A stretch of DNA of 64,000 nt from Bacteroidota bacterium (GCA_016722375.1 JADKJG010000011.1:1-64000), one strand, 5' to 3'; shown: positions 1-9,508, numbered from the stretch's first letter. Notes: generated from the letters alone by a model not told the origin. Program-made: numbers and translations.

Positions 1-95
1 CTGCCGAGGTGGCGGTAGGCCTAGCGATATTAGTGACGATATTCAGAAATGTTCATTCGGTGGATATTGATGAATTGAAAAATTTGAAATGGTAG
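1..95 (+). CDS. nuoK: NADH-quinone oxidoreductase subunit K, C-terminal fragment
   Basis: The window opens inside this gene; only about the last 30 codons are visible, in the frame starting at base 3 and ending with TAG at 93-95. The visible residues begin AEVAVGLAILVTIFR, the typical end of the third transmembrane helix of NuoK, a small membrane-arm subunit of complex I that takes part in proton translocation. It is followed 79 bases later by nuoL on the same strand, the usual K-L-M-N order of the nuo operon, which supports the assignment. The start lies outside the window. Confidence 0.85.
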   Translation, partial: AEVAVGLAILVTIFRNVHSVDIDELKNLKW

Positions 96-174
96 GAGAA
101 AATAGAATACAGGGTATAGAACTCAGAATTGTCTGACATCTGATTTCTATTCTCTAGATATCCAAAAAGAAAAA

Positions 175-2076
175 GTGATTGAACTATACCTCATAATTTT
201 ATTGCCGCTTATCGGTTTTCTGATAAATGGTTTCGTAGGAAAGAGCTTGCCTAAAACTGTTTCGGGCATTATCGGTTCGGGGACGATCTTCATTTCTTTT
301 GTTCTGTCGTGTATGCTTTTCATAGGCTTTTTGAATGGAAGCCAACATAAACTAGATCAGGATGTGTACGATTGGATTTCGTTTTCAGGATTTAATATCT
401 CTTTTGGGTTATTGCTGGATCAACTATCGGTTATCTGGCTGATGGTAGTTACCGGTGTGGGTTTCCTGATTCATCTGTACTCGATTGGCTACATGCACGA
501 TGATGAGAAGTTTCACGTCTTCTTCTCTTATCTGAATCTATTCATTTTCTTCATGCTGCTTCTTGTACTGGGCAATAACTTCCTGGTGATGTATATTGGT
601 TGGGAAGGCGTGGGACTTTGTTCGTATTTATTGATTGGTTTCTGGTTTAAGAATCAGGCGTATAATAACGCGGCAAAAAAGGCTTTTATAATGAATCGTA
701 TTGGCGATTTGGGCTTTTTGATTGGCATGTTCCTGTTGTTATTTTATTTCAAAACATTACACTTTGGAACCTTGCAACTTGCTCTGTCATCAGTTTCAGT
801 TTCTCACAGTGTTTTAGTAATGATTACGCTGTTTCTTTTTATTGGGGCTATTGGAAAGTCAGCTCAGCTACCTTTATACACTTGGCTTCCTGATGCCATG
901 GCGGGTCCAACGCCGGTGTCGGCTCTAATCCACGCAGCGACGATGGTTACCGCTGGTATCTATATGATAGCTCGCGCAAACTTTATTTATATACTTGCTC
1001 CTGAAACCATGCAATTGGTTGCGGCTATTGGTGCCGCGACCGCCCTGTTTGCCGCTACGATTGGTGTGCTTCAAAATGACATCAAGAAGGTTCTGGCATA
1101 TTCTACAGTTTCCCAACTGGGTTTGATGTTTCTGGCTTTGGGGGTAGGGGCTTTTACCTCTGGAGTATTTCACGTAGTTACCCACGCTTTCTTTAAAGCT
1201 TGTTTGTTCCTCGGTGCTGGTTCGGTGATTCACGCGATGCATGGAGAACAGGATATACGAAATATGGGCGGCTTAAAGAAGTGGATGCCTCTAACCTTCT
1301 GGACTTTCCTGATTTCCTCGTTAGCCATATCGGGGATATTTCCTTTCTCTGGTTTCTTTTCTAAAGATGAAATCTTAGCGGCCTCGTTTGAGCACGGCAA
1401 GGTTTTGTGGGTTGTCGGTTCCGTAGCTTCACTGCTGACTGCGTTCTATATGTTCCGGTTGGTGTTTCTGACCTTTACGGGCAACTTTAGAGGAACGCAA
1501 GAACAAAAAAGTCATTTGCATGAGTCGTCTTGGTTGATTACAATTCCACTAATTGTTCTTTCGGCTCTTGCTGCAGTTGGTGGATTGATGGGCTTGCCGG
1601 AGTTTCTCGGTTTTCATCATTGGATGAAGGATTTTCTAGCTCCTGTCTTTGTTCCAAATCCTCATGCAGAATTTGGACAGGCACTTTCTCATTCCACAGA
1701 GATGGCACTGATGGCAGGTGCTTTTGTAGGTGCTGTGCTTTCAATCGCTTATGCTTATATGAAGTATGTATCAAGGAATAATCTTCCTGCCAAGGAAGGA
1801 GAGGAGCAAGGCTTGGGTAAGGTGATTTACCACAAATACTATATTGATGAAATCTACGATCAAGTTATTATTAAACCTTTGATGCTGATGTCGGAATTGG
1901 TTCATGATTGGATAGACCGCGGCTTGATTGATGGTTTTGTTAATCTGAGTGGAAAATTATCTATGAATATTGGCGGGCAGGTACGCAGGATTCAAACTGG
2001 CTCTATTGGCTTCTATCTTTTCGCAATGGTAATATCTATTGTTTTGATCTTTTTCTGGGTTTCTATAAGTAAGTAA
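175..2076 (+). CDS. nuoL: NADH-quinone oxidoreductase subunit L (complex I antiporter-like)
   Basis: Inner-membrane subunit of respiratory complex I that couples NADH oxidation by quinone to proton pumping. At 633 residues it has the usual NuoL length. The protein is almost wholly hydrophobic, with about 15-16 membrane helices. The conserved motif IGWEGVGLCSYLLIGFW (about residues 141-157) holds the key glutamate of the antiporter family, and the region around residues 228-268 (KSAQLPLYTWLPDAMAGPT and following) is the conserved proton-antiporter core. The start is GTG at 175; no better ATG is in frame nearby. A long C-terminal segment (after about 480) corresponds to the lateral helix of NuoL. 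It lies in an operon with nuoK upstream and nuoM directly after the stop. Confidence 0.95.
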   Translation: MIELYLIILLPLIGFLINGFVGKSLPKTVSGIIGSGTIFISFVLSCMLFIGFLNGSQHKLDQDVYDWISFSGFNISFGLLLDQLSVIWLMVVTGVGFLIHLYSIGYMHDDEKFHVFFSYLNLFIFFMLLLVLGNNFLVMYIGWEGVGLCSYLLIGFWFKNQAYNNAAKKAFIMNRIGDLGFLIGMFLLLFYFKTLHFGTLQLALSSVSVSHSVLVMITLFLFIGAIGKSAQLPLYTWLPDAMAGPTPVSALIHAATMVTAGIYMIARANFIYILAPETMQLVAAIGAATALFAATIGVLQNDIKKVLAYSTVSQLGLMFLALGVGAFTSGVFHVVTHAFFKACLFLGAGSVIHAMHGEQDIRNMGGLKKWMPLTFWTFLISSLAISGIFPFSGFFSKDEILAASFEHGKVLWVVGSVASLLTAFYMFRLVFLTFTGNFRGTQEQKSHLHESSWLITIPLIVLSALAAVGGLMGLPEFLGFHHWMKDFLAPVFVPNPHAEFGQALSHSTEMALMAGAFVGAVLSIAYAYMKYVSRNNLPAKEGEEQGLGKVIYHKYYIDEIYDQVIIKPLMLMSELVHDWIDRGLIDGFVNLSGKLSMNIGGQVRRIQTGSIGFYLFAMVISIVLIFFWVSISK

Positions 2077-2079
2077 TTG

Positions 2080-3531
2080 ATGTTGCTATTAATTCTATTG
2101 TTTTCACCCTTGCTGTTTGCCTTATTGGTTCTCCTATCGGGAAACCGCTTTGCAAAACATGTAGCATTGGGCGGAGCTATTCTTACTTTCTTTTCCTGTA
2201 ACTTCCTGAAGCCGGTCTTTGAGGATGGAGGTTACGCAGCGATTACTTATTCGCATGAATGGATTGCTAACCCTTTGATTAACTTTTCATTGATGCTTGA
2301 TGGGCTGAGTTTTATGCTCGTAGCACTAACTACCTTTTTGGTGCCGCTCATCATCTTTACGACTTACAAAAAGGAAGTTGAGAATGCGAAGGCATTTTAT
2401 TCATTAATCCTGCTGATGGAGTTTGGGCTTCTGGGTGTTTTCCTTGCTTCGGATGGATTTCTCTTCTATGTATTTTGGGAATTAGCCTTGATTCCAATTT
2501 ATTTTATTGCCTTGCTTTGGGGTGAAGGAAAAGATAAGGCATTCCGTAACCGAGCCATATTCAAGTTTTTTGTGTATACACTTTCGGGTTCGCTGTTCAT
2601 GCTGATTGCTCTTATTTATCTGTATCAGCAGGCTGGAAGTTTCGATCTGAATAAATTTTATGCGCTTTCCTTGACGGACAAAGAGCAATCGCTCTTGTTC
2701 TGGGCTTTCTTTGTAGCCTTTGCTGTCAAGATTCCGATTTTCCCTCTTCACACTTGGCAGCCAGTTACCTATAAAGAGGCGCCTTCTGCGGGAACCATGT
2801 TGTTGGCTGGCATTATGCTGAAGATGGGTACTTATGGTTTGCTTCGTTGGCTATTGCCTATTGTACCTCATGGCGTGATAGAATGGACTCCATTGGTAAT
2901 TGTATTAAGCGCTATTGGGGTAATCTACGGTTCGGTCATAGCATTGAGGCAGGACAATTTAAAGAAACTATTAGCCTATTCTTCATTTGCCCACGTAGGC
3001 CTGATTGCTGTCGGTATTTTTACACTTACGAGCGAAGGATTTCAGGGAGCAGCGGTACAGATGTTTGCTCACGGATTCAATGTGGTTGGTTTGTTTTTCG
3101 CCGCAGAGATTATCTATAGAAGAACCGGGACTAACAGCATAGCCCAGTTGGGGGGCATTCGTAATGTAGCGCCTGTTTTTGCCACTTGCTTTTTTATTGT
3201 CGTGTTGGCAAGTGTGGCTTTACCGGGTACGAATGCTTTTATCGGTGAGTTTCTGCTCCTTTTCGGAACGTTTAAATACAATATGTGGCTAGCTGGCATT
3301 GCCGGGTTTACAATTATTTTGGGGGCGGTGTATATGTTGCGGATGTATCAAAAAGTAATGTTGGGTGAAACCAATACTACGACCGAATTCTTTGCTGACT
3401 TAAGTGTAGGTGAAATCATTGTATTTGTCTTGATTATCGTTGGAATTTTTGAAATTGGATTGTTTCCTAAAATGCTGATGACGTTTATGCAACCCTCATT
3501 AGATAATATCCTGAACCACGCCCTGAGATAA
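2080..3531 (+). CDS. nuoM: NADH-quinone oxidoreductase subunit M
   Basis: Second antiporter-like subunit of complex I. The protein has about 483 residues and 13-14 predicted membrane helices. The FWELALIPIYFIALLWG motif near residue 132 carries the conserved glutamate. The KIPIFPLHTWQP segment near residue 217 and the following AGTMLLAGIMLKMGTYG are hallmark NuoM sequences. I prefer ATG at 2080; a TTG directly before it (2077) is also in frame. The gene begins three bases after the nuoL stop and its stop overlaps the nuoN start (TAATGA-type), so the three genes are almost certainly translationally coupled. Confidence 0.95.
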   Translation: MLLLILLFSPLLFALLVLLSGNRFAKHVALGGAILTFFSCNFLKPVFEDGGYAAITYSHEWIANPLINFSLMLDGLSFMLVALTTFLVPLIIFTTYKKEVENAKAFYSLILLMEFGLLGVFLASDGFLFYVFWELALIPIYFIALLWGEGKDKAFRNRAIFKFFVYTLSGSLFMLIALIYLYQQAGSFDLNKFYALSLTDKEQSLLFWAFFVAFAVKIPIFPLHTWQPVTYKEAPSAGTMLLAGIMLKMGTYGLLRWLLPIVPHGVIEWTPLVIVLSAIGVIYGSVIALRQDNLKKLLAYSSFAHVGLIAVGIFTLTSEGFQGAAVQMFAHGFNVVGLFFAAEIIYRRTGTNSIAQLGGIRNVAPVFATCFFIVVLASVALPGTNAFIGEFLLLFGTFKYNMWLAGIAGFTIILGAVYMLRMYQKVMLGETNTTTEFFADLSVGEIIVFVLIIVGIFEIGLFPKMLMTFMQPSLDNILNHALR

Positions 3532-4901
3532 TGAATACCCTAATTTATACTTCTCTTCTTGGAGTTGGTTGTTTGGTAGTGGAAATGCTGAACCAACGCA
3601 AATTGGTATTGCCATTTGCCGTTGTGGGTTTGTTAGCCATCTTAGGCATGAATATTCAGACTTGGGGGCTCAACCAGAGTTTCTATCACAACATGGTGTT
3701 GTCTGATAATTTCTCTGAGGCTTTTTCCTCCTTGTTGATTTTTCTAACTATTCTGATCTTGGTTTTGGCGAATGATTTTTTTAGAAATGAAGCATCCAAA
3801 ATATCAGACTATGTCTCCATTCTTGTATTTACCTTAAGTGGTGCCATAGCTATGGTTTCCTTCGGCAATATGGCTATGTTCTTTCTTGGCTTGGAAGTGC
3901 TTTCTATTTCGCTTTATATTCTGGCAGGTAGCAAGCGTAAAGATATCCGTTCGAATGAAGCGGGTATGAAATACTTCCTGATGGGAAGTTTTGCTTCTGG
4001 GGTACTTTTGTTTGGCATTGCGCTGATCTATGGAGAAACCGGAAGTTTCGACATTGCCCGGATAGGAAATTATGTACACAACACCATGCCCTCTATTCTT
4101 TTCTATATCGGTGCAGGAATGATTTTGGTCGCCATGCTTTTTAAAGTATCGGCAGTACCTTTTCACTTCTGGGCACCCGATGTTTACGATGGTTCACCCA
4201 CCCTCGTCACTATTATGATGGTATCTGTTACCAAAATTGCCGCTTTTGCGGGGTTCTATCGTCTATTTAGCGAATGTTTCTCTACCACACTTCCTCTTTA
4301 TGGACTCGCGCTTTCCATCATTACTGCGCTTACGATGATTGTAGGGAATTTCACGGCGTTGCATCAAAACTCTTTCAAAAGACTCTTGGCTTATTCCGGA
4401 ATTTCACATGCCGGTTATATGATGTTGGGTATTATCAGTCTTTCCGGCAAGACCGACGAATCTATTTTCTATTATGCCGTAGCTTATGGTATTGCTTCCA
4501 TAGCCGCGTTTGCCACCGCCATAGTGGTTGCTGAAAGTACGGGTTCTGATAACATAGATTCGTTTAATGGTTTAGGAAAGAAAAATCCTTTTCTCGCCGT
4601 GGCGCTCACCATCTCCATATTGTCCATGGCAGGTATCCCGCCGCTTGCTGGCTTTTTCGGAAAGTACTATATCTTCAGCGAGGCTATCCGCAACGGTCAT
4701 ATCATCTTAACCATCATAGCCATTATCAATTCAATGGTAGGCGTGTATTATTATTTCAAAGTAATGATAGCCATGTTTACTGAAGGCGATAATGGTAGTA
4801 CTATTCGGGTCCCGGCTTCCTACCTGATTATCATTGGTTTCTGCGCCCTGCTAGTGATTTTGTTTGGCATCTTCCCTTCGGTCATATTGAGTCTGATTTA
4901 A
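3531..4901 (+). CDS. nuoN: NADH-quinone oxidoreductase subunit N
   Basis: Third antiporter-like proton-pumping subunit of complex I, 456 residues and about 14 membrane helices. GLEVLSISLYILAG (near residue 120) carries the conserved Glu region, AVPFHFWAPDVYDGSPT (about 208) is the NuoN signature, and SFKRLLAYSGISHAGYMM (about 283) the second-half core. The start codon overlaps the last base of the nuoM stop. This is the last gene of the nuo cluster: the next gene is unrelated and separated by about 160 bases. I see no clear hairpin terminator in that gap. Confidence 0.95.
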   Translation: MNTLIYTSLLGVGCLVVEMLNQRKLVLPFAVVGLLAILGMNIQTWGLNQSFYHNMVLSDNFSEAFSSLLIFLTILILVLANDFFRNEASKISDYVSILVFTLSGAIAMVSFGNMAMFFLGLEVLSISLYILAGSKRKDIRSNEAGMKYFLMGSFASGVLLFGIALIYGETGSFDIARIGNYVHNTMPSILFYIGAGMILVAMLFKVSAVPFHFWAPDVYDGSPTLVTIMMVSVTKIAAFAGFYRLFSECFSTTLPLYGLALSIITALTMIVGNFTALHQNSFKRLLAYSGISHAGYMMLGIISLSGKTDESIFYYAVAYGIASIAAFATAIVVAESTGSDNIDSFNGLGKKNPFLAVALTISILSMAGIPPLAGFFGKYYIFSEAIRNGHIILTIIAIINSMVGVYYYFKVMIAMFTEGDNGSTIRVPASYLIIIGFCALLVILFGIFPSVILSLI

Positions 4902-5239
4902 TAATCTTTGTCTCCTTATTTTTCTTGCGGGCCAATAAGCGTGAAAAAAGGAACGAAGCTGGGCTGACTACTTTTATATATACTTTGTCGCCTCCTTGTG
5001 CATGAGCTAAGCGAAATGAATCCTAATTTTGGCTATATTTATGTTCAATTGCAGAGGGAAACTTGATGATTTTTTCCTTAAACATTGCCGCAATTATTTT
5101 TTACTTTATTCTGATTGGCATTGTAATGTTTCTAGTTTGGCTTTGGACAATTCTCGGCATCATTCAACAAAGTTTTAATGGTAATGATAAATTAGGTTGG
5201 CTGGTGGTCATGATATTTCTTGCTTTGTTAGGCGCTATT

Positions 5240-6194
5240 AGACCTCTTTCCAAAATCAAATAGGCTTAGTTAGTAAGTTAGCAATAGCCGCGATTAGGTT
5301 GAGCCGCAATTTGAACCTTCTTCTTCTGTTTCGATATTTTTCAGCCAGTATTCTGAATATTTTGAGTTTTCGGATGATATTCTCGATAGCCACCCTGCTG
5401 GAGGATATCCGTTGGTTTCTTTGTTTATCTGTTTTGGTAAGCGGATTTTTCTTGCTTCTTTTCTTTGGTATTTCGGTATTGGGATGTGCCTTTTGTAATC
5501 CTTGGTATCCGGTATCTACTTCTGCGGTTATGGTGGGATGGATGGGTGTTTGGCTTTGTTTATACAGCTTGTAATCATGCTTGCGTCCATTTCCCACTTC
5601 GGTGCAAACAATCTGTCGGGTATTTTGGTCTGCTATTATCTGTGATTTTAAGGTGTGTCTTTTCTTTTTACCTGAGTAATAACGCCGCTGTTTTTTTAGG
5701 TCGCTCAATAGGGGGTTTCCGTCACATCTATCCAGACTAGCTCAAACTTATTTTCCGGACAGGTAAGTACCTTTTTGCCAGGCAAATGAAACCGGGGATC
5801 GTTGATGAGCTTATGCTCCGTATCCATAATTATTTTGCAAACCGCCGATTCACTAATGTCATAGGTAACGCCAATATGGAACATCGTTCGATACTCCCTG
5901 TAATACATCAGGAGCATCAAAACCTTGTCCTCTAAACTTAATTTGGAAGCCACTCCACGGCTTGGGTGCTTTCTTGCTTTTGCATTGCCTCTTCTAGAGC
6001 CTGCACCATCAGATGAAACACCTCTCAGGTGACTCCTGTACTACGTTTAAACTGTGCCTTTGGCTGTTTTTGAATAATTGTCCATCGCATGAAGCAAAGA
6101 AATTATCAAACTTCTGTTTTTCCACAATTCAATCAACAGAACACATAGTCTAGTGTACTTATTTTTAGAATAAACCCATTTTGGAAAGAAGTCT
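5240..6194 (-). mobile_element. IS5-family insertion sequence, 955 bp
   Basis: The ends are defined from the sequence. The left end AGACCTCTTTCCAAAA (5240-5255) and the inverted right end at 6179-6194 differ at one of 16 positions. They are flanked by a 3-bp direct duplication ATT (5237-5239 and 6195-6197), fitting the ANT target duplications of the ISL2-type IS5 group. The element holds one transposase gene on the minus strand, which is broken. Its insertion explains the truncated small membrane-protein gene around it. Confidence 0.85.
5256..6090 (-). pseudogene. IS5-family DDE transposase, multiply disrupted
   Basis: Read on the minus strand from ATG at 6090 the pieces give one transposase of about 275 residues: an N-terminal part (QFKRSTGVT then EVFHLMVQALEEAMQKQ), the helix-turn-helix region (SLEDKVLMLLMYYREYRTMF), then the DDE domain with WIDVTE (first Asp), EVDTGYQGL (second Asp) and SSSRVAIEN (Glu). 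At least four lesions break it. There is an in-frame TGA after GVT, a frameshift near 5975, and two extra bases in homopolymers: a run of five C (5711-5715) and a run of seven A on the coding strand (near 5692-5698). Removing one base from each of these two runs restores TETPIERPKKQRRYYSG, the expected family sequence. The element is likely dead, unless some of these are sequencing errors. Confidence 0.85.
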
Positions 6195-6280
6195 ATTCTC
6201 TATTCGTTTGTTGGGAGAAAACTTTGGATTAAATAATTTGACTAATCCGGAAGGCTCGAAATTTTATTGGTCCTAGGCAA

Positions 6281-6830
6281 GGTTAAGACCCTGCACTTTC
6301 AGGGCAGTGCCTTTAGTGCTACACATTTTTGGTAAATCTGCTTAATGGGAGTAGAGAACAGGCAAGAGGGGCATTCGACCGGTCGCTTAAATGTCCATAT
6401 AGTATGGATTACAGAATATCGGTATCATGTATTGCAGGGAGATATTCAAAAGCGATGAAGGGATTTGATAAAACAAATATGCGATGCGTTGGACGTAAGG
6501 ATATTAAAAGGAGTGGTGAGCAAAGACCATATCCATATACACATTGAATATCCTCCAAAGTTAAGCGTAAGTGATATAGTAAAGATGCTGAAAGGTCGTA
6601 CATCAAGAAGAATACAGGATGAATTTCCTGAGTTGAAGAAGAAGTATTGGGGGCGACATTTTTGGGCAGTAGGGTATGGATGTTGGAATAGTGGTAACAT
6701 TACGGAAGATATGGTGCAGCAATATTTGGAACATCACAAAAGTGCGGCAAACGATGAAGGCGATAATTTCATACTGGAGTAGGGATTTATTCCATCCCCA
6801 AACCTATGCGCTTTTAGTGCATAGTATTTT
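6281..6830 (+). mobile_element. IS200/IS605-type element (boundaries approximate)
   Basis: A Y1-transposase gene is flanked by small imperfect palindromes as in IS200-type elements, which lack inverted terminal repeats and excise as single strands through hairpins. Left side: ccctg-cactttcaggg at 6289-6304, overlapping the alternative stem gcact/agtgc (6293-6310). Right side: a perfect 6-bp stem ctatgc-gcttttagt-gcatag at 6804-6824. Both ends contain the string ttagtgc in or beside the loop. Exact cleavage sites cannot be set from sequence alone. The element lies 45 bases after the restored end of the membrane-protein gene broken by the neighbouring IS5 element. Confidence 0.75.
6345..6782 (+). 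pseudogene. tnpA: IS200/IS605 TnpA transposase with in-frame TGA
   Basis: From ATG 6345 the frame reads through HIVWITEYRYHVLQGDIQKR, meets TGA at 6456-6458 (codon 38), and continues RDLIKQICDALDVRILKGVVSKDHIHIHIEYP to TAA at 6782. The total of 145 residues matches family length. The HUH metal-binding motif is visible as HIHIHI, and the catalytic tyrosine as MVQQYLEHH near the C terminus. So everything needed for single-strand transposition is present except codon 38, where relatives usually have cysteine or a similar residue. One substitution would restore it. A shorter product could start at ATG 6465, but it would lack the first beta strand. Confidence 0.85.
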
Positions 6831-7126
6831 AGTTAGTAGATTTTACTTGTAAATTTGACGAGTGGACCACTTGATTTCGGGTTACTTTATCTCCCCCTTT
6901 TCGTTCTGGTTTGACCACCAGAACCACCGAGTTGAAAAGTTAATAGTTTTAAAAGTATGGTAACTTCCAAACTATAAAAAAGTAGCGACTTTTTGCCTCC
7001 CCTCTGTTTTTTATTTGACAACACAGAATTAAAACAGAGATTTAATATTGGATTTGCCAACCTCCTGGTTACAAAACTGAGTGCTTGATACACAGATAAA
7101 GTTCATTTTATCCAACTAGAAAATAC
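6831..7126. other. Intergenic region with two small hairpins
   Basis: No gene seen. It contains an 8-bp perfect stem gttctggt-ttgacc-accagaac (6903-6924) and a 7-bp A/T-rich stem aaaaagt-agcg-acttttt (6977-6994). Either could act as the terminator of the minus-strand receptor gene that ends at 7127, but neither is followed by a convincing T-run in that direction. Confidence 0.4.
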
Positions 7127-9505
7127 TTAAAAATTATACCCCACTTGAAAGGTGAAATTTCTAGGTGCTTCTATTAATGCCGGACGAAGGGTATATTCAG
7201 TATTCAAGACATTCTTGCAAATGAAAGTGAAGGACACTTTATCTTTGTAATTATAACCGGCGCGAAGGCTCATCACAAAATCTCCTTTGTTATGTGTGGC
7301 GCGGAACTTAGTCACGACAGGCAAGGCTCCGACGCTGAGGTTATCTACTTCTTTAATAAAGCTGTTATAGAAGGCACTGACACCGAGTATGACTCCTTTG
7401 TAAGTCACTTGTAAATCTGCTTTAGCCGAATGTTGTACGCGATATTTAAGTAGTTTGGTACTATTTGCATCAGCAGGGTTATAGTCTAAATTTCGTGGAT
7501 ACAGATAAGAGTAACCAATCAAAAAGTTGAGTGGAACACCAAATATCTTACCATTTGCAACTGCTGAAATCTCAGCCCCGGCTATAACGGTGTTTACAAT
7601 ATTAACGGCGCGAAATGGAACTCCATATAGTTGAAAGCTGTCGGGATAGTTTTCATATACCTGGAACTCAATCATATCGTGATAACGCATCACATAGCCG
7701 CTCAAATCGAAATAGGCAATCCAGTTACTCACCTTAACGGCTTGTTTTATCCCGATTTCTGCGCTCCACCCATTTTCGGGCCGAAGAGAGTCGTTAGGAA
7801 AGGCTTGTGCAAAACTGCGAATGGTATAGACGTACTTTTCGGCTAAAGAAGGGAAGCGGAACCCTTGCCCAAACGAGGCTCTAAGAAATGTACCTTGTGT
7901 AGCTTGGTAATTGAGTCCACACCTGAAAAGTGGAGTGACGGGTGATTGGATATCTGTTTCTTTATTCCGAAGATGGTGCAATAAATTGATGAAAGGCAAA
8001 CGATTTTGTATGGTATGACCGGACAGGCGCGCATATTCCAAGCGAAGACCAGCAGAAACCGTCAGGCGTTTGAAGAACTTCTTTTCTACCTGCACAAAAG
8101 CAGAAAAGTTCATGACGTCGCGTGTGTTGAAGTATTTAATGTTGCGAATGTTGGAAGTCAATTCACCAAAGGTTTTCCCTTCTATGAGTGAATAATATCC
8201 ATTACTTCCGGCCGTAAGAATGAGGTCGTATTTTTTGAATTTGCGGAGGTAGGTATAGTCATAGTAAAACTGATGTGCGAGTGAACTATCTCCCGTTGTG
8301 GAGTAGCGCAGCGTGTTGTAATATCGGAACTTGAGGCTGTGCCTGTTGTCTTTTTTGTCATATAGATTTACATAAGGATCAAAGATGAGCGTGCGTTCTT
8401 TTGTCTGAGTAAAATCTATAGGGACATAGGTGAGCGTAGCCACTCCCTTGGAGGCGAAAAAGTCTTTTGATGTTTGATGATACAAGTTCATATTAAGACC
8501 CACGGTGAGGTTGGGTAGTTTGTGGGGTGTATAACGAAGTTTGGAAGTGAGCCGAGCCTGCTTATAGTCGTTATTCATGCGAAATCCCTGGTCTTGCTGA
8601 TATCCACCAGCTAAAACCACGCCAAAATCTCCATATTGTTTGGCGTGCATGATTTGTGCGCCGCCAAACATAGGGCGGCTGATTCGGCTAACAGTATCGC
8701 CGTTTTTTTTAATCACACCTTTTTTCCACCCTTGGTTCCAAGTGCGTTGACGTGGCTGACCATAGAACCCATAATTAATTAGAACCTTATTAACCATTTC
8801 TGGTTTGGGGTTCACGGTGCGCATATTTATTACGCCATTTAAAGCAGAGGAGCCATAAAACGCAGAGGCGCAACCTTTAATCACTTCTATCTGTTCTAAT
8901 GCTTCGATAGGAATCATATCCCAGATAATGCCTCCATTTTCAGGGCCGATCACCGGCATTTCATCTAACAAAACCATTACCCGGTTGCCAGTCACATCGC
9001 TGAAACCGCTGCCTCCGCGGATAGAAATTGTTTTGCCCAACATATTCACACCGGGCACTTTCTGCATAGCCTCATCCATCCTGGCGCTATTCTGATTAAT
9101 GACCGATGCCTTCAGTATTTCCATAGAAACTACTTCTTCGCCCAATACTTTTTCATATTTTGTACCGGTCACGACAACCATATCCAACTCATTCGCCTCT
9201 GCTGCCATTTTGATGTCCTGTCTTTTCTCCTTTACTGACAGCATCGTGACTGGAATGCTTCTTTTAGAATAGCCAACATAACTGAGTTGAAGCATGTGAG
9301 TTCCCTGCTCCACCTTTAATTCATATTTTCCATCCACGTCGGTTTGGGTGCCATTGGTAGTGCCTTTAACTTGAATGGCCACGCCGAATATCGGACTGTT
9401 GTCTTTTTCATCCGTTACGGTACCATAAATTCTGGCAGACTGTGATAGGGATACAAGTGCCACCATCAATCCGACACTTGTTAGAAAATGGGGTAGATAT
9501 CTCAT
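7127..9505 (-). CDS. TonB-dependent outer-membrane receptor (CarboxypepD_reg + plug + barrel)
   Basis: Outer-membrane receptor of 792 residues that imports a substrate energised by TonB/ExbBD. A signal peptide occupies about residues 1-24. A carboxypeptidase-regulatory-like Ig fold follows (about 25-105; RIYGTVTDEKDNSPIFGVAIQVKGT). Then comes the plug (about 125-235, ISIRGGSGFSDVTGNRVMVLLD; SSALNGVINMRT), then a 22-strand barrel ending in FQVGYNF with the terminal aromatic residue. It starts three bases after the stop of a paralogous receptor; both end with an EYTxRPAxxEAPRN block, so the pair arose by duplication and is one operon. No SusD partner lies beside them, so a polysaccharide role is not implied; the ligand is unknown. 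Confidence 0.9.
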   Translation of the reverse strand: MRYLPHFLTSVGLMVALVSLSQSARIYGTVTDEKDNSPIFGVAIQVKGTTNGTQTDVDGKYELKVEQGTHMLQLSYVGYSKRSIPVTMLSVKEKRQDIKMAAEANELDMVVVTGTKYEKVLGEEVVSMEILKASVINQNSARMDEAMQKVPGVNMLGKTISIRGGSGFSDVTGNRVMVLLDEMPVIGPENGGIIWDMIPIEALEQIEVIKGCASAFYGSSALNGVINMRTVNPKPEMVNKVLINYGFYGQPRQRTWNQGWKKGVIKKNGDTVSRISRPMFGGAQIMHAKQYGDFGVVLAGGYQQDQGFRMNNDYKQARLTSKLRYTPHKLPNLTVGLNMNLYHQTSKDFFASKGVATLTYVPIDFTQTKERTLIFDPYVNLYDKKDNRHSLKFRYYNTLRYSTTGDSSLAHQFYYDYTYLRKFKKYDLILTAGSNGYYSLIEGKTFGELTSNIRNIKYFNTRDVMNFSAFVQVEKKFFKRLTVSAGLRLEYARLSGHTIQNRLPFINLLHHLRNKETDIQSPVTPLFRCGLNYQATQGTFLRASFGQGFRFPSLAEKYVYTIRSFAQAFPNDSLRPENGWSAEIGIKQAVKVSNWIAYFDLSGYVMRYHDMIEFQVYENYPDSFQLYGVPFRAVNIVNTVIAGAEISAVANGKIFGVPLNFLIGYSYLYPRNLDYNPADANSTKLLKYRVQHSAKADLQVTYKGVILGVSAFYNSFIKEVDNLSVGALPVVTKFRATHNKGDFVMSLRAGYNYKDKVSFTFICKNVLNTEYTLRPALIEAPRNFTFQVGYNF

Positions 9506-9508
9506 ACT

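Larger units (their letters stand above)
5066..6236 (+). pseudogene. Small PLDc_N-like membrane protein gene split by an IS5 insertion
   Basis: The 5' part (5066-5239, ATG preferred over a TTG three bases earlier) encodes two hydrophobic helices and the motif NGNDKLGWLVVMIFLALLGAI, typical of the phospholipase-D-nuclease N-terminal (PLDc_N) family of tiny membrane proteins. As it stands the frame runs into the insertion element and stops at 5263 with an atypical RPLSKIK tail. If the element (5240-6194) and one copy of its ATT target duplication are removed, base 5239 joins 6198 in frame and the protein ends GAILYSFVGRKLWIK, then TAA at 6234-6236, exactly the kind of ending this family has. 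The gene was therefore intact before the insertion. The function of the family is not known; the truncated product may still be made. Confidence 0.8.

Noticed and set aside
5690..5716. Programmed -1 frameshifting in the IS5 transposase
   Set aside because: Two separate single-base insertions plus an upstream stop and frameshift are needed; no slippery heptamer in the correct phase is present.
6456..6458. Selenocysteine at the TGA of tnpA
   Set aside because: No SECIS-like hairpin follows and transposases of this family do not use selenocysteine; a point mutation is simpler.
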